DNA from: CAZQQU01 sp964595625
Lineage (GTDB): Bacteria > Bacteroidota > Bacteroidia > Flavobacteriales > Flavobacteriaceae
Reading direction: 5' to 3'
Length of the DNA stretch: 64,000 bases
Assembly (NCBI GenBank): GCA_964595625.1
Contig: CAZQQU010000001.1
Coordinates: 62,001 to 126,000 of the forward strand
Below the pieces are notes generated by a model. The model did not search any database. It was given only the letters and a program-made list of their open reading frames with translations, and was not told the DNA's origin. The translations under genes and the position numbers were made by a program. This document shows, piece by piece, positions 17,207 to 26,206 of the stretch; position 1 is the first letter of the stretch; every line of letters starts with the position of its first letter.

Positions 17207-18271
17207 ATGGCATCCAACACTTTTGGAAAAATTTTTACACTTACCACTTATGGCGAATCTCATGGAGAATCAATAGGAGGCATTATTGATGGTTGTCCCG
17301 CTGGAATACAATTGGATTTTGATAAAATTCACTACGAATTAAGTCGGCGAAAACCCGGCCAATCCAAACTCGTTACCCAACGAAAAGAAACCGATGAAGT
17401 TCAATTTTTAAGCGGTCTTTTAAACGGGGTTACCACTGGGGCACCCATTGGCTTTCGAATTCAAAATATAGATGCCAAGCCGAAGGATTATGATTTTAAC
17501 CAAGAGGTGTATCGGCCTTCCCATGCTGATTTTACATACGATAAAAAATATGGAATACGAGATTATCGGGGAGGTGGGCGATCGTCCGCTCGGGAAACAG
17601 CCAGTTGGGTGGTAGCCGGAGCTATAGCCAAACAAGTGATTGCTTCCATTCGGATTCACGCATTTGTCTCGTCGGTGGGTGAAATTTCTATACACAAACC
17701 CTACCAAGAACTAGATTTCTCCTTGATTGAAAAGCATCCTACGCGTTGTCCTGATCCCATCACCGCTGAGAAAATAGAAGCCCAAATACGGGAGGTAAAA
17801 AAACAGGGCGATACCATTGGAGGAACGGTAACTTGTGTGGTACAACAAGTCCCCCTAGGATTGGGCGAACCGGTTTTTGAAAAACTACACGCTCAATTGG
17901 GCAAGGCAATGCTAAGTATCAACGCAGTGAAAGGTTTTGAATACGGTAGTGGTTTTACTGGCGCTCGTATGAAAGGTAGCGAGCACAATGATATTTTTAC
18001 TTCTCAGGGCCGTACATTAACCAACTGGAGCGGAGGTATTCAGGGTGGTATTAGCAATGGTATGGATATTTATTTCCGAGTGGCTTTTAAACCGGTGGCT
18101 ACCCTTATGCAATCCCAACCCACTCTAGATATGCAGGGGAATCTGGCTACCATACACGGCCAAGGACGACATGACCCTTGTGTGGTTCCGCGAGCCGTAC
18201 CTATAGTTGAGGCTATGGCTGCCCTGGTATTAACCGACTTTTATTTGTTAAACAAAATTTCCCAAATTTAA
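17207..18271 (+). CDS. aroC: Chorismate synthase
   Basis: Converts 5-enolpyruvylshikimate 3-phosphate to chorismate using reduced FMN, the last step of the shikimate pathway; cytoplasmic tetramer. The 354 residues are of family length. The first signature GESHGESIGGIIDGCPAG is near the N-terminus, followed by the basic substrate region SRRKPGQSKLVTQRKE, the second signature region YRGGGRSSARETAS, and GRHDPCVVPRAVPIVEA near the end. It has its own promoter element and ends 1 bp before the symporter gene, so the two are probably co-transcribed. Confidence 0.98.
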   Translation: MASNTFGKIFTLTTYGESHGESIGGIIDGCPAGIQLDFDKIHYELSRRKPGQSKLVTQRKETDEVQFLSGLLNGVTTGAPIGFRIQNIDAKPKDYDFNQEVYRPSHADFTYDKKYGIRDYRGGGRSSARETASWVVAGAIAKQVIASIRIHAFVSSVGEISIHKPYQELDFSLIEKHPTRCPDPITAEKIEAQIREVKKQGDTIGGTVTCVVQQVPLGLGEPVFEKLHAQLGKAMLSINAVKGFEYGSGFTGARMKGSEHNDIFTSQGRTLTNWSGGIQGGISNGMDIYFRVAFKPVATLMQSQPTLDMQGNLATIHGQGRHDPCVVPRAVPIVEAMAALVLTDFYLLNKISQI

Positions 18272-18272
18272 T

Positions 18273-19712
18273 ATGAATAAACTGGCACTACACTGGAAAA
18301 TTATTATCGGAATGGTATTGGGGATCATTTGGTCTCTCCTTTCAAGTTCATTGGGATGGAGTCAATTCACACTCGATTGGATTGCACCGTTTGGAACTAT
18401 TTTTATCAACTTACTTAAACTGATCGCCATTCCTTTGGTTCTATTTTCCATAATTAATGGGATAGCCAGTATGGGAAGTACTACTAATTTGGGACGTTTA
18501 GGGTTTAAAACACTTGGGTTGTATTTTCTAACTACGGTTTTCGCTGTAGGTTTTGGATTGTTATTAGTAAATGTATTTCAACCGGGGGTACATATCAACG
18601 AAAATAGTCGGATTGACAATCGAATATCTTATGAACTATGGGCAAATGAGCATGGCGTGGAGATTAAAGATTCTAAAAATTTTCTGTTAAATCCCCAATA
18701 CACTGATCGGGTTCAAAATCTCTCCGGAGAGTTGGTGGATGCCTCAGCTATAGAATCAAGAATTAAAACCGCTGAAGCTTTGCAAGACCAAAGTCCGTTA
18801 CAATTTTTAGTAAATATAGTACCTGAAAATCTATTTATGTCACTTTCTAACAACAGCTTGATGTTGCAAATTATATTTTTTGCTATCTTTTTTAGTATTG
18901 CGCTGTTGTTTATACCCCAAGAAAAAGCTCGTCCGGTTATGGGTTTTATAGAAGGATGTTTGGAGGTTTTCTTAAAAATGGTCGATTTTGTGATGCAGGC
19001 GGCCCCCTTCTTTGTTTTTGCCCTTTTAGCAGGAGTTGTGAGTGAAATGGCTCAAGATGATGTAGGTAAAGTGGTTGAAATTTTTAAGGGACTTTCTTGG
19101 TACACACTAACGGTTTTGGGAGGCTTGTTGTTTATGATTTTTGTGTTTTATCCTCTTTTAATACATTTTTTTGTAAAAAAAATATCTTACCGCGACTTTT
19201 TAAAAGCCATAAGTCCGGCACAAACTTTAGCCTTTTCTACCTCAAGTAGTGCTGCAACACTTCCTGTCACTATGGAATGTGTGGAGAATAATTTAGGTGT
19301 AGAAAAAAAAATTACCGGTTTTGTACTGCCTATAGGTGCCACCGTGAATATGGATGGTACCAGTATGTACCAAGCCATTGCGGTAGTATTCTTAGCCCAG
19401 TTGCATATTATTGATCTGACACTCACCCAACAATTGATTATTGTTTCTATGTCGGTTTTAGCCTCCATTGGTGCGGCGCCGGTGCCCAGTGCAGGTTTGG
19501 TTATGTTAATAATTATCATGGATGCTGTAGGTCTCAATCCTGCTTGGATTGCTATCATTTTTCCGGTCGATCGTATCTTAGACATGTTTCGAACCGTTGT
19601 AAATATAACAGGAGATGCTACAGTAACCACTTTAATCGCTCAGAGTGAAGGAAAGCTCCACTATAATAATCCTCCGGATAGTCCTACAGAAACTTTTGAT
19701 TTGGAATCGTAG
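18273..19712 (+). CDS. Dicarboxylate/amino acid:cation symporter (DAACS family)
   Basis: A 479-residue inner-membrane symporter of the GltP/DctA family, importing C4-dicarboxylates or acidic amino acids with Na+ or H+. It has the serine-rich motif FSTSSSAATLPVTMEC of the re-entrant loop, followed by GATVNMDGTSMYQAI and the conserved VDRILDMFRTVVNITGDA near the C-terminus. An insertion of about 80 polar residues after the first membrane segments (HINENSRIDNRISYEL to QSPLQF) is larger than in E. coli GltP. It starts 1 bp after aroC and is followed by a long hairpin. The substrate cannot be told from sequence. Confidence 0.93.
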   Translation: MNKLALHWKIIIGMVLGIIWSLLSSSLGWSQFTLDWIAPFGTIFINLLKLIAIPLVLFSIINGIASMGSTTNLGRLGFKTLGLYFLTTVFAVGFGLLLVNVFQPGVHINENSRIDNRISYELWANEHGVEIKDSKNFLLNPQYTDRVQNLSGELVDASAIESRIKTAEALQDQSPLQFLVNIVPENLFMSLSNNSLMLQIIFFAIFFSIALLFIPQEKARPVMGFIEGCLEVFLKMVDFVMQAAPFFVFALLAGVVSEMAQDDVGKVVEIFKGLSWYTLTVLGGLLFMIFVFYPLLIHFFVKKISYRDFLKAISPAQTLAFSTSSSAATLPVTMECVENNLGVEKKITGFVLPIGATVNMDGTSMYQAIAVVFLAQLHIIDLTLTQQLIIVSMSVLASIGAAPVPSAGLVMLIIIMDAVGLNPAWIAIIFPVDRILDMFRTVVNITGDATVTTLIAQSEGKLHYNNPPDSPTETFDLES

Positions 19713-19713
19713 A

Positions 19714-19757
19714 AATCACAAAGCCGTTTCAGCAATGACTGAAACGGCTTTGTGATT
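19714..19757. terminator. Strong hairpin between convergent genes
   Basis: A perfect 19-bp stem (19714-19732 with 19739-19757, core GCCGTTTCAG) with a 6-base loop. It lies directly behind the symporter stop codon and before the convergent GEVED gene. It has no long T run on either strand, so it may act as an RNA 3' stabiliser as much as a terminator. Confidence 0.75.
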
Positions 19758-19777
19758 CAAATAATACAGATTATTAA

Positions 19778-20540
19778 TTAGAAAACAATTTTTTTAATTG
19801 CTTTAAAACCTTCCGCTGATAGAATACTTACCAAATACACTTGATTTGTAGTAGTCAAATTAATAGAAGTGGTGTTTTGATTAATAGTGTGGTTTTGAGC
19901 AATTAATTTACCTGAAATATCATAAACACTAACTGTTTCTAAAATATTAGATGATTTAATCATCATGGTATTTCCTGATTTTGAAATTTTTAAGTTTTCT
20001 ACAAAAGAAAATTCTGTTGTAGCCACAGGATCTCCTACGGTCACTAGATAATCTTCAAACTCACCGTAGTCAAAATCTAAGTTACATGGGTTTTCGAATG
20101 GATCGGGTGCCGCTCGAACAGAAACGCGCATTCTGTAGGTACCTTCTTCTACATCGGCAGGGATGTAGATGTCACCAGTAACTGTGCTTGCCGAACCTAC
20201 TCCTAGAAAGTAAAATTCATCCACATCAAATGTTTCACTTGCATCAAAATCAATCCATACACCAACCGCTTCAGAATCCCATCCACCACCAACATCCACC
20301 GACATGGAATAGGTTTCTCCCGCTTCAACCTCGGCCGGGTCTACGGTTTCAGTAAAAATCTTCATAGCCATCAAAACCACAATCAGATGGATTATTAATT
20401 CCGGTAAATTCAACATTAGTAATCAAATCACCATCCGTACAATCCACTCCGCCTGGAGTACAATGCTGGGCTTGGATCCCCTGCGATACAAAAACAAAAG
20501 CAAACAGGGTTAGGAATTTTAAAAATGTAATTTTTTTCAT
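19778..20540 (-). pseudogene. GEVED-domain protein with T9SS sorting domain, frameshifted
   Basis: Two overlapping frames form one protein. The first (20540 to about 20349) has a signal peptide (FVFVSQGIQAQ) and the start of a GEVED domain (GDLITNVEFTGINN, GYEDFY-stop). The second continues the domain (TETVDPAEVEAGETYSMSV, WDSEAVGVWIDFDA) and ends with a type A T9SS sorting domain (LETVSVYDISGKLIAQ, YLVSILSAEG, KKIVF). Removing one T from the run of five at 20354-20358 restores GYEDFTETVDP and a single frame of about 253 codons. It is either a true frameshift, a slippery phase-variable site, or a sequencing error. The intact protein would be exported by the type IX system and anchored or released at the surface. 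Confidence 0.8.
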
Positions 20541-20677
20541 AATAATATTATTTTGACAATTAATAATTGTGATAAAATAAATAAAATTTTAATAAAATAC
20601 TATTTTTTAATTAATATTTTTTTTAATTTCGTTTTGATTTAGTTTGTTAAGCCAAAAGGATAAAATGCAGAGGATTT

Positions 20678-21556
20678 ATGAAAAGGATATTTACCCTATT
20701 AATTGGATTTGGGTGCTTTAGCACCATAGCACAAGTAGGCATTAATACTACGACACCTAGTCCCGCATCCGTATTACATATCGAAAGTACAAGTGGAGGA
20801 ACCCATTTTGGTGGTTTATTGCCTCCGAAAGTGACTTTAGTCCAACGAGATTTGATTCCAGTTGGATCCGGAGACGACGGAATGTTGATTTTTGTAAGTG
20901 ATGGCGATTATCGTTGTCTTCAAATCTACAACGAAGCTCAAGAGAGCTGGATGAATATTTTTTGTTACGATGCTACCATGCCGGTTTCAACGATTTTAGC
21001 TAGTTGGGAAGTTTCAGGAATTACTCAATTTGGACCCAGTCCCTTGGAGGCCGATTATTATAATCCCCAGGTGATTGGTTCGGGTTTAATTCGTGGAAGC
21101 GGACTCAACAACGAAGGGACCCAGGTGGCTCAAAATGCTTGGGGAGCCAATGGTTGGGACGGAACAAGTAATGCAACTGAAGCCCAGTTAGCACAAAAAT
21201 ATGTTACTTTTACCATAGGGCCATCAGTGGGTCAAACCTTGAGTTTTCATGCCATTGCACCGTATAATGTCAGACGCTCCAATACGGGACCTTCACATGG
21301 GTTGTGGCAATACAGTCTAAACGGGATCGATTTTGTGAATATTGATTCGGAAATTGTATGGGGAACTGTTTATACGGCCTCCGGTAATCCACAAGTAGAA
21401 ATTGATTTGAGTGGTATCGAAGCATTGCAAGAAATTAGCTACCCCAACCAAGTGACTTTTCGAATCGTTTGTTGGAATGCGTCCAACTCGCAAGGTACAT
21501 GGTATATCAATAACCAACCCGGCGTATCCGATTTAATCATCTATGGTGCTTTCTAA
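20678..21556 (+). CDS. Secreted protein with N-terminal VGINTTTP motif
   Basis: A 292-residue protein with a signal peptide (MKRIFTLLIGFGCFSTIAQ). It then reads VGINTTTPSPASVLHIES, an opening common in Bacteroidota surface proteins that resemble phage tail-fibre needles. GGLLPPKVTLVQRDLI and MLIFVSDGDYRCLQIYN are typical of the following segment. The C-terminal about 180 residues look like an all-beta, lectin-like domain (ASWEVSGITQFGPSPLEADYY, HGLWQYSLNGIDFVNI, YINNQPGVSDLIIYGAF). There is no T9SS sorting domain at the end. Function unknown; probably surface or extracellular. Its stop overlaps the convergent uvrA stop by 4 bp. Confidence 0.75.
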   Translation: MKRIFTLLIGFGCFSTIAQVGINTTTPSPASVLHIESTSGGTHFGGLLPPKVTLVQRDLIPVGSGDDGMLIFVSDGDYRCLQIYNEAQESWMNIFCYDATMPVSTILASWEVSGITQFGPSPLEADYYNPQVIGSGLIRGSGLNNEGTQVAQNAWGANGWDGTSNATEAQLAQKYVTFTIGPSVGQTLSFHAIAPYNVRRSNTGPSHGLWQYSLNGIDFVNIDSEIVWGTVYTASGNPQVEIDLSGIEALQEISYPNQVTFRIVCWNASNSQGTWYINNQPGVSDLIIYGAF

Positions 21557-24333
21557 GCAAGTGCTCTTTTTAGATAATGTGCGGTGTAGGAATTTGAAGA
21601 ATCTATAATCTCTTCCGGACTTCCACAAGCAACGAGGTATCCCCCTTGGTCGCCACCTTCCGGTCCTAAATCAATGATGTAGTCTGCACATTTTATCAAA
21701 TCGATATTGTGTTCGATAACAATTACGGAATGGCCTTTTTGAATTAAGGCGTCAAAAGATTTGAGTAATTTCTTAATGTCATGAAAATGCAGTCCCGTGG
21801 TGGGTTCGTCAAAAATAAATATAGCTTTGTCTTTGGTATCTCCTTTGACTAAAAAAGAGGCGAGTTTAATTCTTTGTGCTTCACCTCCCGATAGGGTAGA
21901 AGAACTTTGTCCTAAGGTGATATAGCCCAAACCTACCTCTTGAAGGGGTTGTAATCTGGAATATATTTTAGGTTGTTGATGCGTTTTAAAAAATTGGATC
22001 GCATCGTCGATGGTCATTTGTAGTACGTCGTCTATATTTTTTTCCTCAAAAGTGACTTCCAAAACTTCTTTTTTAAAGCGTTTACCTTGGCAAGTTTCGC
22101 ATTCTATGTGTACATCGGCCATAAACTGCATTTCTACGGTAACTTGTCCTTCTCCTTTGCACATTTCACATCGTCCTCCATCCACATTAAAAGAAAAATG
22201 TTTGGCTTGAAAGTTATTTATTTTAGATAGTTTTTGTGAGGCAAAAAGATTTCTAATTTCATCATAAGCTTTGATATAAGTCACTGGATTGGAGCGACTG
22301 GATCTACCTATAGGGTTTTGATCGACAAATTCTACAGATTTAAATGGATTTAATGTACCTTCCATTTTTGAAAATTGTCCGGGCTTTTCTCCTACACCCA
22401 TCAATTCTCGTTGTAAAGCAGGATACAATATTTTTCGAACCAATGTACTTTTACCACTTCCTGAAACACCGGTAACCGCTACAAAACATGACATAGGAAA
22501 AAATACATCAATATTTTTTAAATTGTTCTGTCGAACCCCAACCAGACGGATTCCATTTTTAATCGGTCTTCTTTTTTCGGGAATCGGGATGCTCAGCTTT
22601 CCGTTGAGGTATAGTGAAGTGAGAGAATCTTGTTGCAGAATTTCTTGATAAGAACCATGAGCCACTACCTGACCTCCATAACTCCCAGCCTCCGGTCCTA
22701 TGTCAATGATTTGATCGGCAGCCTGCATAATATCGGCATCATGTTCTACCACAATGACTGTATTTCCTAAATCACGAAGAGATTTTAATACCTGTATGAG
22801 TTTCTCAGTGTCTTTGGGATGCAACCCAATACTGGGTTCATCTAAAATATACATGGAGCCCACCAAACTACTTCCCAGTGAGGTAGCTAGATTAATGCGT
22901 TGGGATTCTCCTCCGGACAAGGTATTAGATCTTCGATTGAGGGTCAAATACCCCAAACCCACATTTTCGAGAAATGACAAGCGGTTGTTTATTTCAACGA
23001 GCAATCGTTTAGCTATTTGCTGTTCGTGTTCTGTCCATTGTATTTCAGAGAAAAATTGCCGCAGTTCGTAAATGGGAATTTCAACCAAATCGGTAATGGA
23101 GTGACCGTTGATTTTAACGTATTCGGCTTCTGGTCGCAAACGCTTTCCCTTACAGGTAGTACATTTGGTTTTTCCGCGATAGCGAGAAAGAAGTACACGA
23201 TTTTGGATTTTATAACTTTTCTCTTCAAGAAATTTAAAAAAGGAGTGTAGGCCTTCAAAATACTTGTTTCCTTCCCAAACCAATTGTTTTTGTTGCTCGG
23301 TTAATTCAAACCAAGGCCGATGAATGGGAAAATCAAATTTATAGGCGTTATTGACTAATTGATCGCGGTACCACTGCATACTTTCTCCTCGCCAGGGAAA
23401 AATAGCATTTTCATATACGGAAAGTGCTGTATTAGGAATTACCAATTCTTCATCGATGCCAATCACATCTCCATATCCCTCACAGGTAGGGCAGGCTCCA
23501 TAGGGATTATTAAAACTCAACAAATGCTCATTGGGTTCTAAAAATGTCATACCATCGGCTTCAAAACGATTGGTAAATTCCACGCGCTGGCCTGAGTCGA
23601 GATGTTCTATATTTAAAGTTCCTTTCCCTTCAAAAAATGCAATTTCAATGGCATCAGCCAAGCGGTTGTAAAAATCGTTGTCATTTTGGGTAATAATACG
23701 GTCAATGACCAGTTCAAACTCCGACAGAGTTTGTGCAGGATTTACTTCATCAATCCGAAACACTTGGTCGCTGATTTTAATCCGCGAAAATCCTTGTTGA
23801 TTAAGTATTTGAAGGTGTTCTTCAAAACTCCGATCAGGAGTTAATGTAACCGGAGCTAGTAAAAGCAATTTGGTTTTTGTGGGTAAGGTTTTGATATATT
23901 CAACAACATCCGTAATGGTATGCTTTTTAACTTCCTGACCCGAAATAGGGGAGTAGGTTTTACCGATACGGGCGTATAAGAGTTTGAGGTAGTCGTAAAT
24001 TTCGGTGCTGGTACCCACCGTAGAGCGCGGATTGGTAGTATTTACTTTTTGTTCGATAGCAATCGCAGGGGCAATGCCCTTGATATATTCTACTTTAGGT
24101 TTATTAAAACGACCTAAGAACTGCCGGGCATAACTCGACAAACTTTCAACATACCTTCTTTGTCCTTCGGCATAGAGGGTATCAAAGGCTAAAGACGACT
24201 TACCGGAGCCCGAAAGGCCGGTGATGACTACCAGTTTGTTGCGGGGTATTACTACATCAATGTTCTTAAGATTGTGTAGTTTGGCTCCCTTGATTAGGAT
24301 GTGATTACGAGGATTAAAAGCTTCAATATTCAT
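21553..24333 (-). CDS. uvrA: Excinuclease ABC subunit A
   Basis: Damage-recognition ATPase of nucleotide excision repair; forms UvrA2-UvrB in the cytoplasm. From the ATG at 24333 it has 926 residues, normal for the family. Walker A GLSGSGKS is at residues 39-46, with a second ATP site at GVSGSGKSTL. Both signatures LSGGESQRI and LSGGEAQRI, and zinc-binding Cys groups (CPTCEGYG, CTTCKGKR, CEMCKGEG with CETCQGKR) are present. A start seven codons upstream (24354) lies inside the likely -7 promoter element TAACTTTG, so MNIEAFNPRN is preferred. Its 3' end overlaps the convergent secreted-protein gene by 4 bp. Confidence 0.97.
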   Translation of the reverse strand: MNIEAFNPRNHILIKGAKLHNLKNIDVVIPRNKLVVITGLSGSGKSSLAFDTLYAEGQRRYVESLSSYARQFLGRFNKPKVEYIKGIAPAIAIEQKVNTTNPRSTVGTSTEIYDYLKLLYARIGKTYSPISGQEVKKHTITDVVEYIKTLPTKTKLLLLAPVTLTPDRSFEEHLQILNQQGFSRIKISDQVFRIDEVNPAQTLSEFELVIDRIITQNDNDFYNRLADAIEIAFFEGKGTLNIEHLDSGQRVEFTNRFEADGMTFLEPNEHLLSFNNPYGACPTCEGYGDVIGIDEELVIPNTALSVYENAIFPWRGESMQWYRDQLVNNAYKFDFPIHRPWFELTEQQKQLVWEGNKYFEGLHSFFKFLEEKSYKIQNRVLLSRYRGKTKCTTCKGKRLRPEAEYVKINGHSITDLVEIPIYELRQFFSEIQWTEHEQQIAKRLLVEINNRLSFLENVGLGYLTLNRRSNTLSGGESQRINLATSLGSSLVGSMYILDEPSIGLHPKDTEKLIQVLKSLRDLGNTVIVVEHDADIMQAADQIIDIGPEAGSYGGQVVAHGSYQEILQQDSLTSLYLNGKLSIPIPEKRRPIKNGIRLVGVRQNNLKNIDVFFPMSCFVAVTGVSGSGKSTLVRKILYPALQRELMGVGEKPGQFSKMEGTLNPFKSVEFVDQNPIGRSSRSNPVTYIKAYDEIRNLFASQKLSKINNFQAKHFSFNVDGGRCEMCKGEGQVTVEMQFMADVHIECETCQGKRFKKEVLEVTFEEKNIDDVLQMTIDDAIQFFKTHQQPKIYSRLQPLQEVGLGYITLGQSSSTLSGGEAQRIKLASFLVKGDTKDKAIFIFDEPTTGLHFHDIKKLLKSFDALIQKGHSVIVIEHNIDLIKCADYIIDLGPEGGDQGGYLVACGSPEEIIDSSNSYTAHYLKRALA

Positions 24334-24351
24334 TGCAGTACCGAAAGTTTG

Positions 24352-24359
24352 CAAAGTTA
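24352..24359 (-). promoter_or_regulatory. Putative -7 element of uvrA (TAACTTTG)
   Basis: The plus strand reads CAAAGTTA. It lies 18 bp before the ATG at 24333 and overlaps the longer annotated start at 24354, which decides the start in favour of 24333. No -33 TTTG is obvious. Confidence 0.5.
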
Positions 24360-24597
24360 CAATAATGTATGGTAAATTTCACTTGAATCAATGATATTCG
24401 TACGAGTTTTTTGTTAGAAGGTTCCCCTAGAAGAACTGTTTAAATGTTAAATTTTTTAACTTAGTTGTGAATGTCAAAATTTTATTTATACATTTACACT
24501 TCAAAGAAACTAAAAACCACTTGCCTATTGCATATCATTACTTAGCAAATAATAAGATAAAATAATAGAAAATTATCTTTTTTATAATTGTAATGGT

Positions 24598-25182
24598 ATG
24601 AATACAACGTCACAGAACGACTCGGTACTTGTTACCGCATATATGAATGGAGATGAGAACGCATTAGCTATTCTCATCGAGCGCCATAAGCAGCGCATTT
24701 ACAGCTTTATTTACTCTAAAATTGGAAATCGAGACGTCACTGAGGATTTATTTCAGGATACATTTATTAAAGTAATCAATACGCTCAAGCGTCGTGCCTA
24801 TAACGAGGAAGGTAAATTCCTACCTTGGGTAATGCGTATTTCCCACAATTTAATTATTGATTATTTTAGAAAAAACAACCGAATGCCTCGGTTTGAAAAT
24901 AATGGTGACTTTAATATTTTTTCGGTTTTAGGAGACAGCGAACTCAATGTAGAAAAGAAAATAATTAAAAGCCAAGTGGAAGAAGACTTAAAACGGCTGA
25001 TTGAAGAGTTACCGGAAGATCAAAAAGAGGTGTTGGTCATGCGTTTGTACAAGGATATGAGTTTTAAGGAAATATCCGAGCAAACTGGCGTGAGCATTAA
25101 CACCGCATTGGGGAGAATGCGGTATGCTTTAATCAATTTAAGAAAGGTAATTGAAAAGCATAATATTATTTTAGTAAATTGA
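24598..25182 (+). CDS. RNA polymerase sigma factor, sigma-70 family (ECF type)
   Basis: A 194-residue sigma factor that directs RNA polymerase to its own promoter set. Region 2 is at about residues 20-95 (RHKQRIYSFIYSKIGN, DVTEDLFQDTFIKVI, PWVMRISHNLIIDYFRK). Region 4 is at about 130-185 (LPEDQKEVLVMRLYKDMSFKEISEQTGVSINTALGRMRYALINL, the helix-turn-helix). A sigma factor of this type is widely conserved in flavobacteria. No anti-sigma gene follows. A 48-codon ORF is next, 59 bp on. Upstream (24355-24597) about 240 bp are AT-rich and contain no other gene; I see no exact TAnnTTTG there. Confidence 0.93.
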   Translation: MNTTSQNDSVLVTAYMNGDENALAILIERHKQRIYSFIYSKIGNRDVTEDLFQDTFIKVINTLKRRAYNEEGKFLPWVMRISHNLIIDYFRKNNRMPRFENNGDFNIFSVLGDSELNVEKKIIKSQVEEDLKRLIEELPEDQKEVLVMRLYKDMSFKEISEQTGVSINTALGRMRYALINLRKVIEKHNIILVN

Positions 25183-25241
25183 TACAATATTATCGGTTTG
25201 TCTTCGTTCAGTAAATAACTAATACACACAAACCGTTTTAT

Positions 25242-25388
25242 ATGGAAAAAATTTACACTGTAACTTCGTCTAAAAAGGCGAAAAATTTATCCCCGAAAGA
25301 GGAAACGGTTAAGTTTCTTCTGGATTATTCAAAGGCTTTAAGTGTTATAGATTGTTATAAATTGAAGTTTGAAGCACTTCTAAACTAA
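25242..25388 (+). CDS. 48-residue small protein next to the sigma factor
   Basis: Reads MEKIYTVTSSKKAKNL and continues to FEALLN-stop, 48 residues. It is hydrophilic and Lys-rich at the N-terminus with an amphipathic helical stretch later (TVKFLLDYSKALSVID). No signal peptide or membrane span. Between the sigma gene and a strong terminator, so it is probably the end of the sigma-factor transcript. Coding is inferred from a clean start, sensible composition and placement. It could act on the sigma factor, but nothing in the sequence shows that. Confidence 0.6.
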   Translation: MEKIYTVTSSKKAKNLSPKEETVKFLLDYSKALSVIDCYKLKFEALLN

Positions 25389-25395
25389 ACTTTGG

Positions 25396-25428
25396 AAAAG
25401 TCCCGTTTTAAAACGGGACTTTTTTTTG
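25396..25428. terminator. Bidirectional intrinsic terminator
   Basis: A perfect palindrome, AAAAGTCCCGTTTT (25396-25409) with its complement (25410-25423), followed on the plus strand by a run of T. It ends the sigma factor/small-ORF transcript and can also end the convergent DUF2807 unit. Confidence 0.85.
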
Positions 25429-25436
25429 AAGATAAC

Positions 25437-26174
25437 TTATAATTTAGCTTCTTGAATACTTCCCGAGCCGGTTACTTTTATATCTTTTTGGTTAGGGTTT
25501 CCGCTGTAAGTGATTTTACCTGAACCAGCCACTCGTGCTTTTAAAAAATCGGTACAATGAACGTTTGCACTACCGGATCCGGCCACTGAAATTTCGGAGG
25601 TTTTAGAAATAAGTTTATGAATTTGTGCTTTCCCTGATCCAGCAGTTGATAATTTTAGGGTATCGGTAGCACCCGAAAAAATCATTTTCCCCGAGCCGGC
25701 TAATGAAGCCTCTACGTGTTTGGCTTTTAAGTCGAGTTGCAGGGTTCCCGAACCTGCCAGGGATATTTTTAAATCCTCGGCTTGAAGCGGTTGTTGGGTT
25801 TGAATCAATCCGGAACCTGCTAAACTCAATCCTGAAATATGTTCTACAGGCACGGTAACCACGATTTTGTGATTGTTGGACGGACGGAGTTGGTAGCCCC
25901 TTTTAACTCGGATAGTTAGCTGTTTGTCTTCATTCAAGATTTCTATATAATCCCCAAAGTTAGATTCGGTAGAAACCTGAATTTCACCTTCTGGTCCTGG
26001 AACTAACTGAACTTCAAAAATTCCAGCACTATTGACTATGTCGTAAGCTCCAACCGATAATTGCTGTTTTATAACTTGGCCATTACCTCGAATAGTTTGT
26101 TCTTGAGAATAACTATAGGAACTCGTTAAAAGTGTAGCTACTACTAGCGTGATAAAAAATTGTCTTGTTTTCAT
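25437..26174 (-). CDS. Head-GIN domain (DUF2807) secreted protein
   Basis: A 245-residue protein with a signal peptide (cleavage near YSYSQ). The mature part is an auto-transporter-like beta-helix of the head-GIN/DUF2807 type: seven short repeats each carry an AGSG or TGSG turn (LAGSGLIQ, LAGSGTLQ, LAGSGKMI, TAGSGKAQ, VAGSGSAN, VAGSGKIT, VTGSGSIQ) every 18-23 residues. Such proteins are exported and of unknown function, often under ECF sigma control. It is the last gene of the leftward four-gene unit, 32 bp behind the preceding gene. Confidence 0.88.
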   Translation of the reverse strand: MKTRQFFITLVVATLLTSSYSYSQEQTIRGNGQVIKQQLSVGAYDIVNSAGIFEVQLVPGPEGEIQVSTESNFGDYIEILNEDKQLTIRVKRGYQLRPSNNHKIVVTVPVEHISGLSLAGSGLIQTQQPLQAEDLKISLAGSGTLQLDLKAKHVEASLAGSGKMIFSGATDTLKLSTAGSGKAQIHKLISKTSEISVAGSGSANVHCTDFLKARVAGSGKITYSGNPNQKDIKVTGSGSIQEAKL

Positions 26175-26206
26175 AAATGTTCGTTTTTTGATGATGTAAT
26201 TGATGA

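Noticed and set aside
25437..26174. Repeated AGSG units as a DNA tandem repeat
   Set aside because: The repeat is at protein level; codons differ between units, so this is a protein solenoid and not a DNA repeat array.
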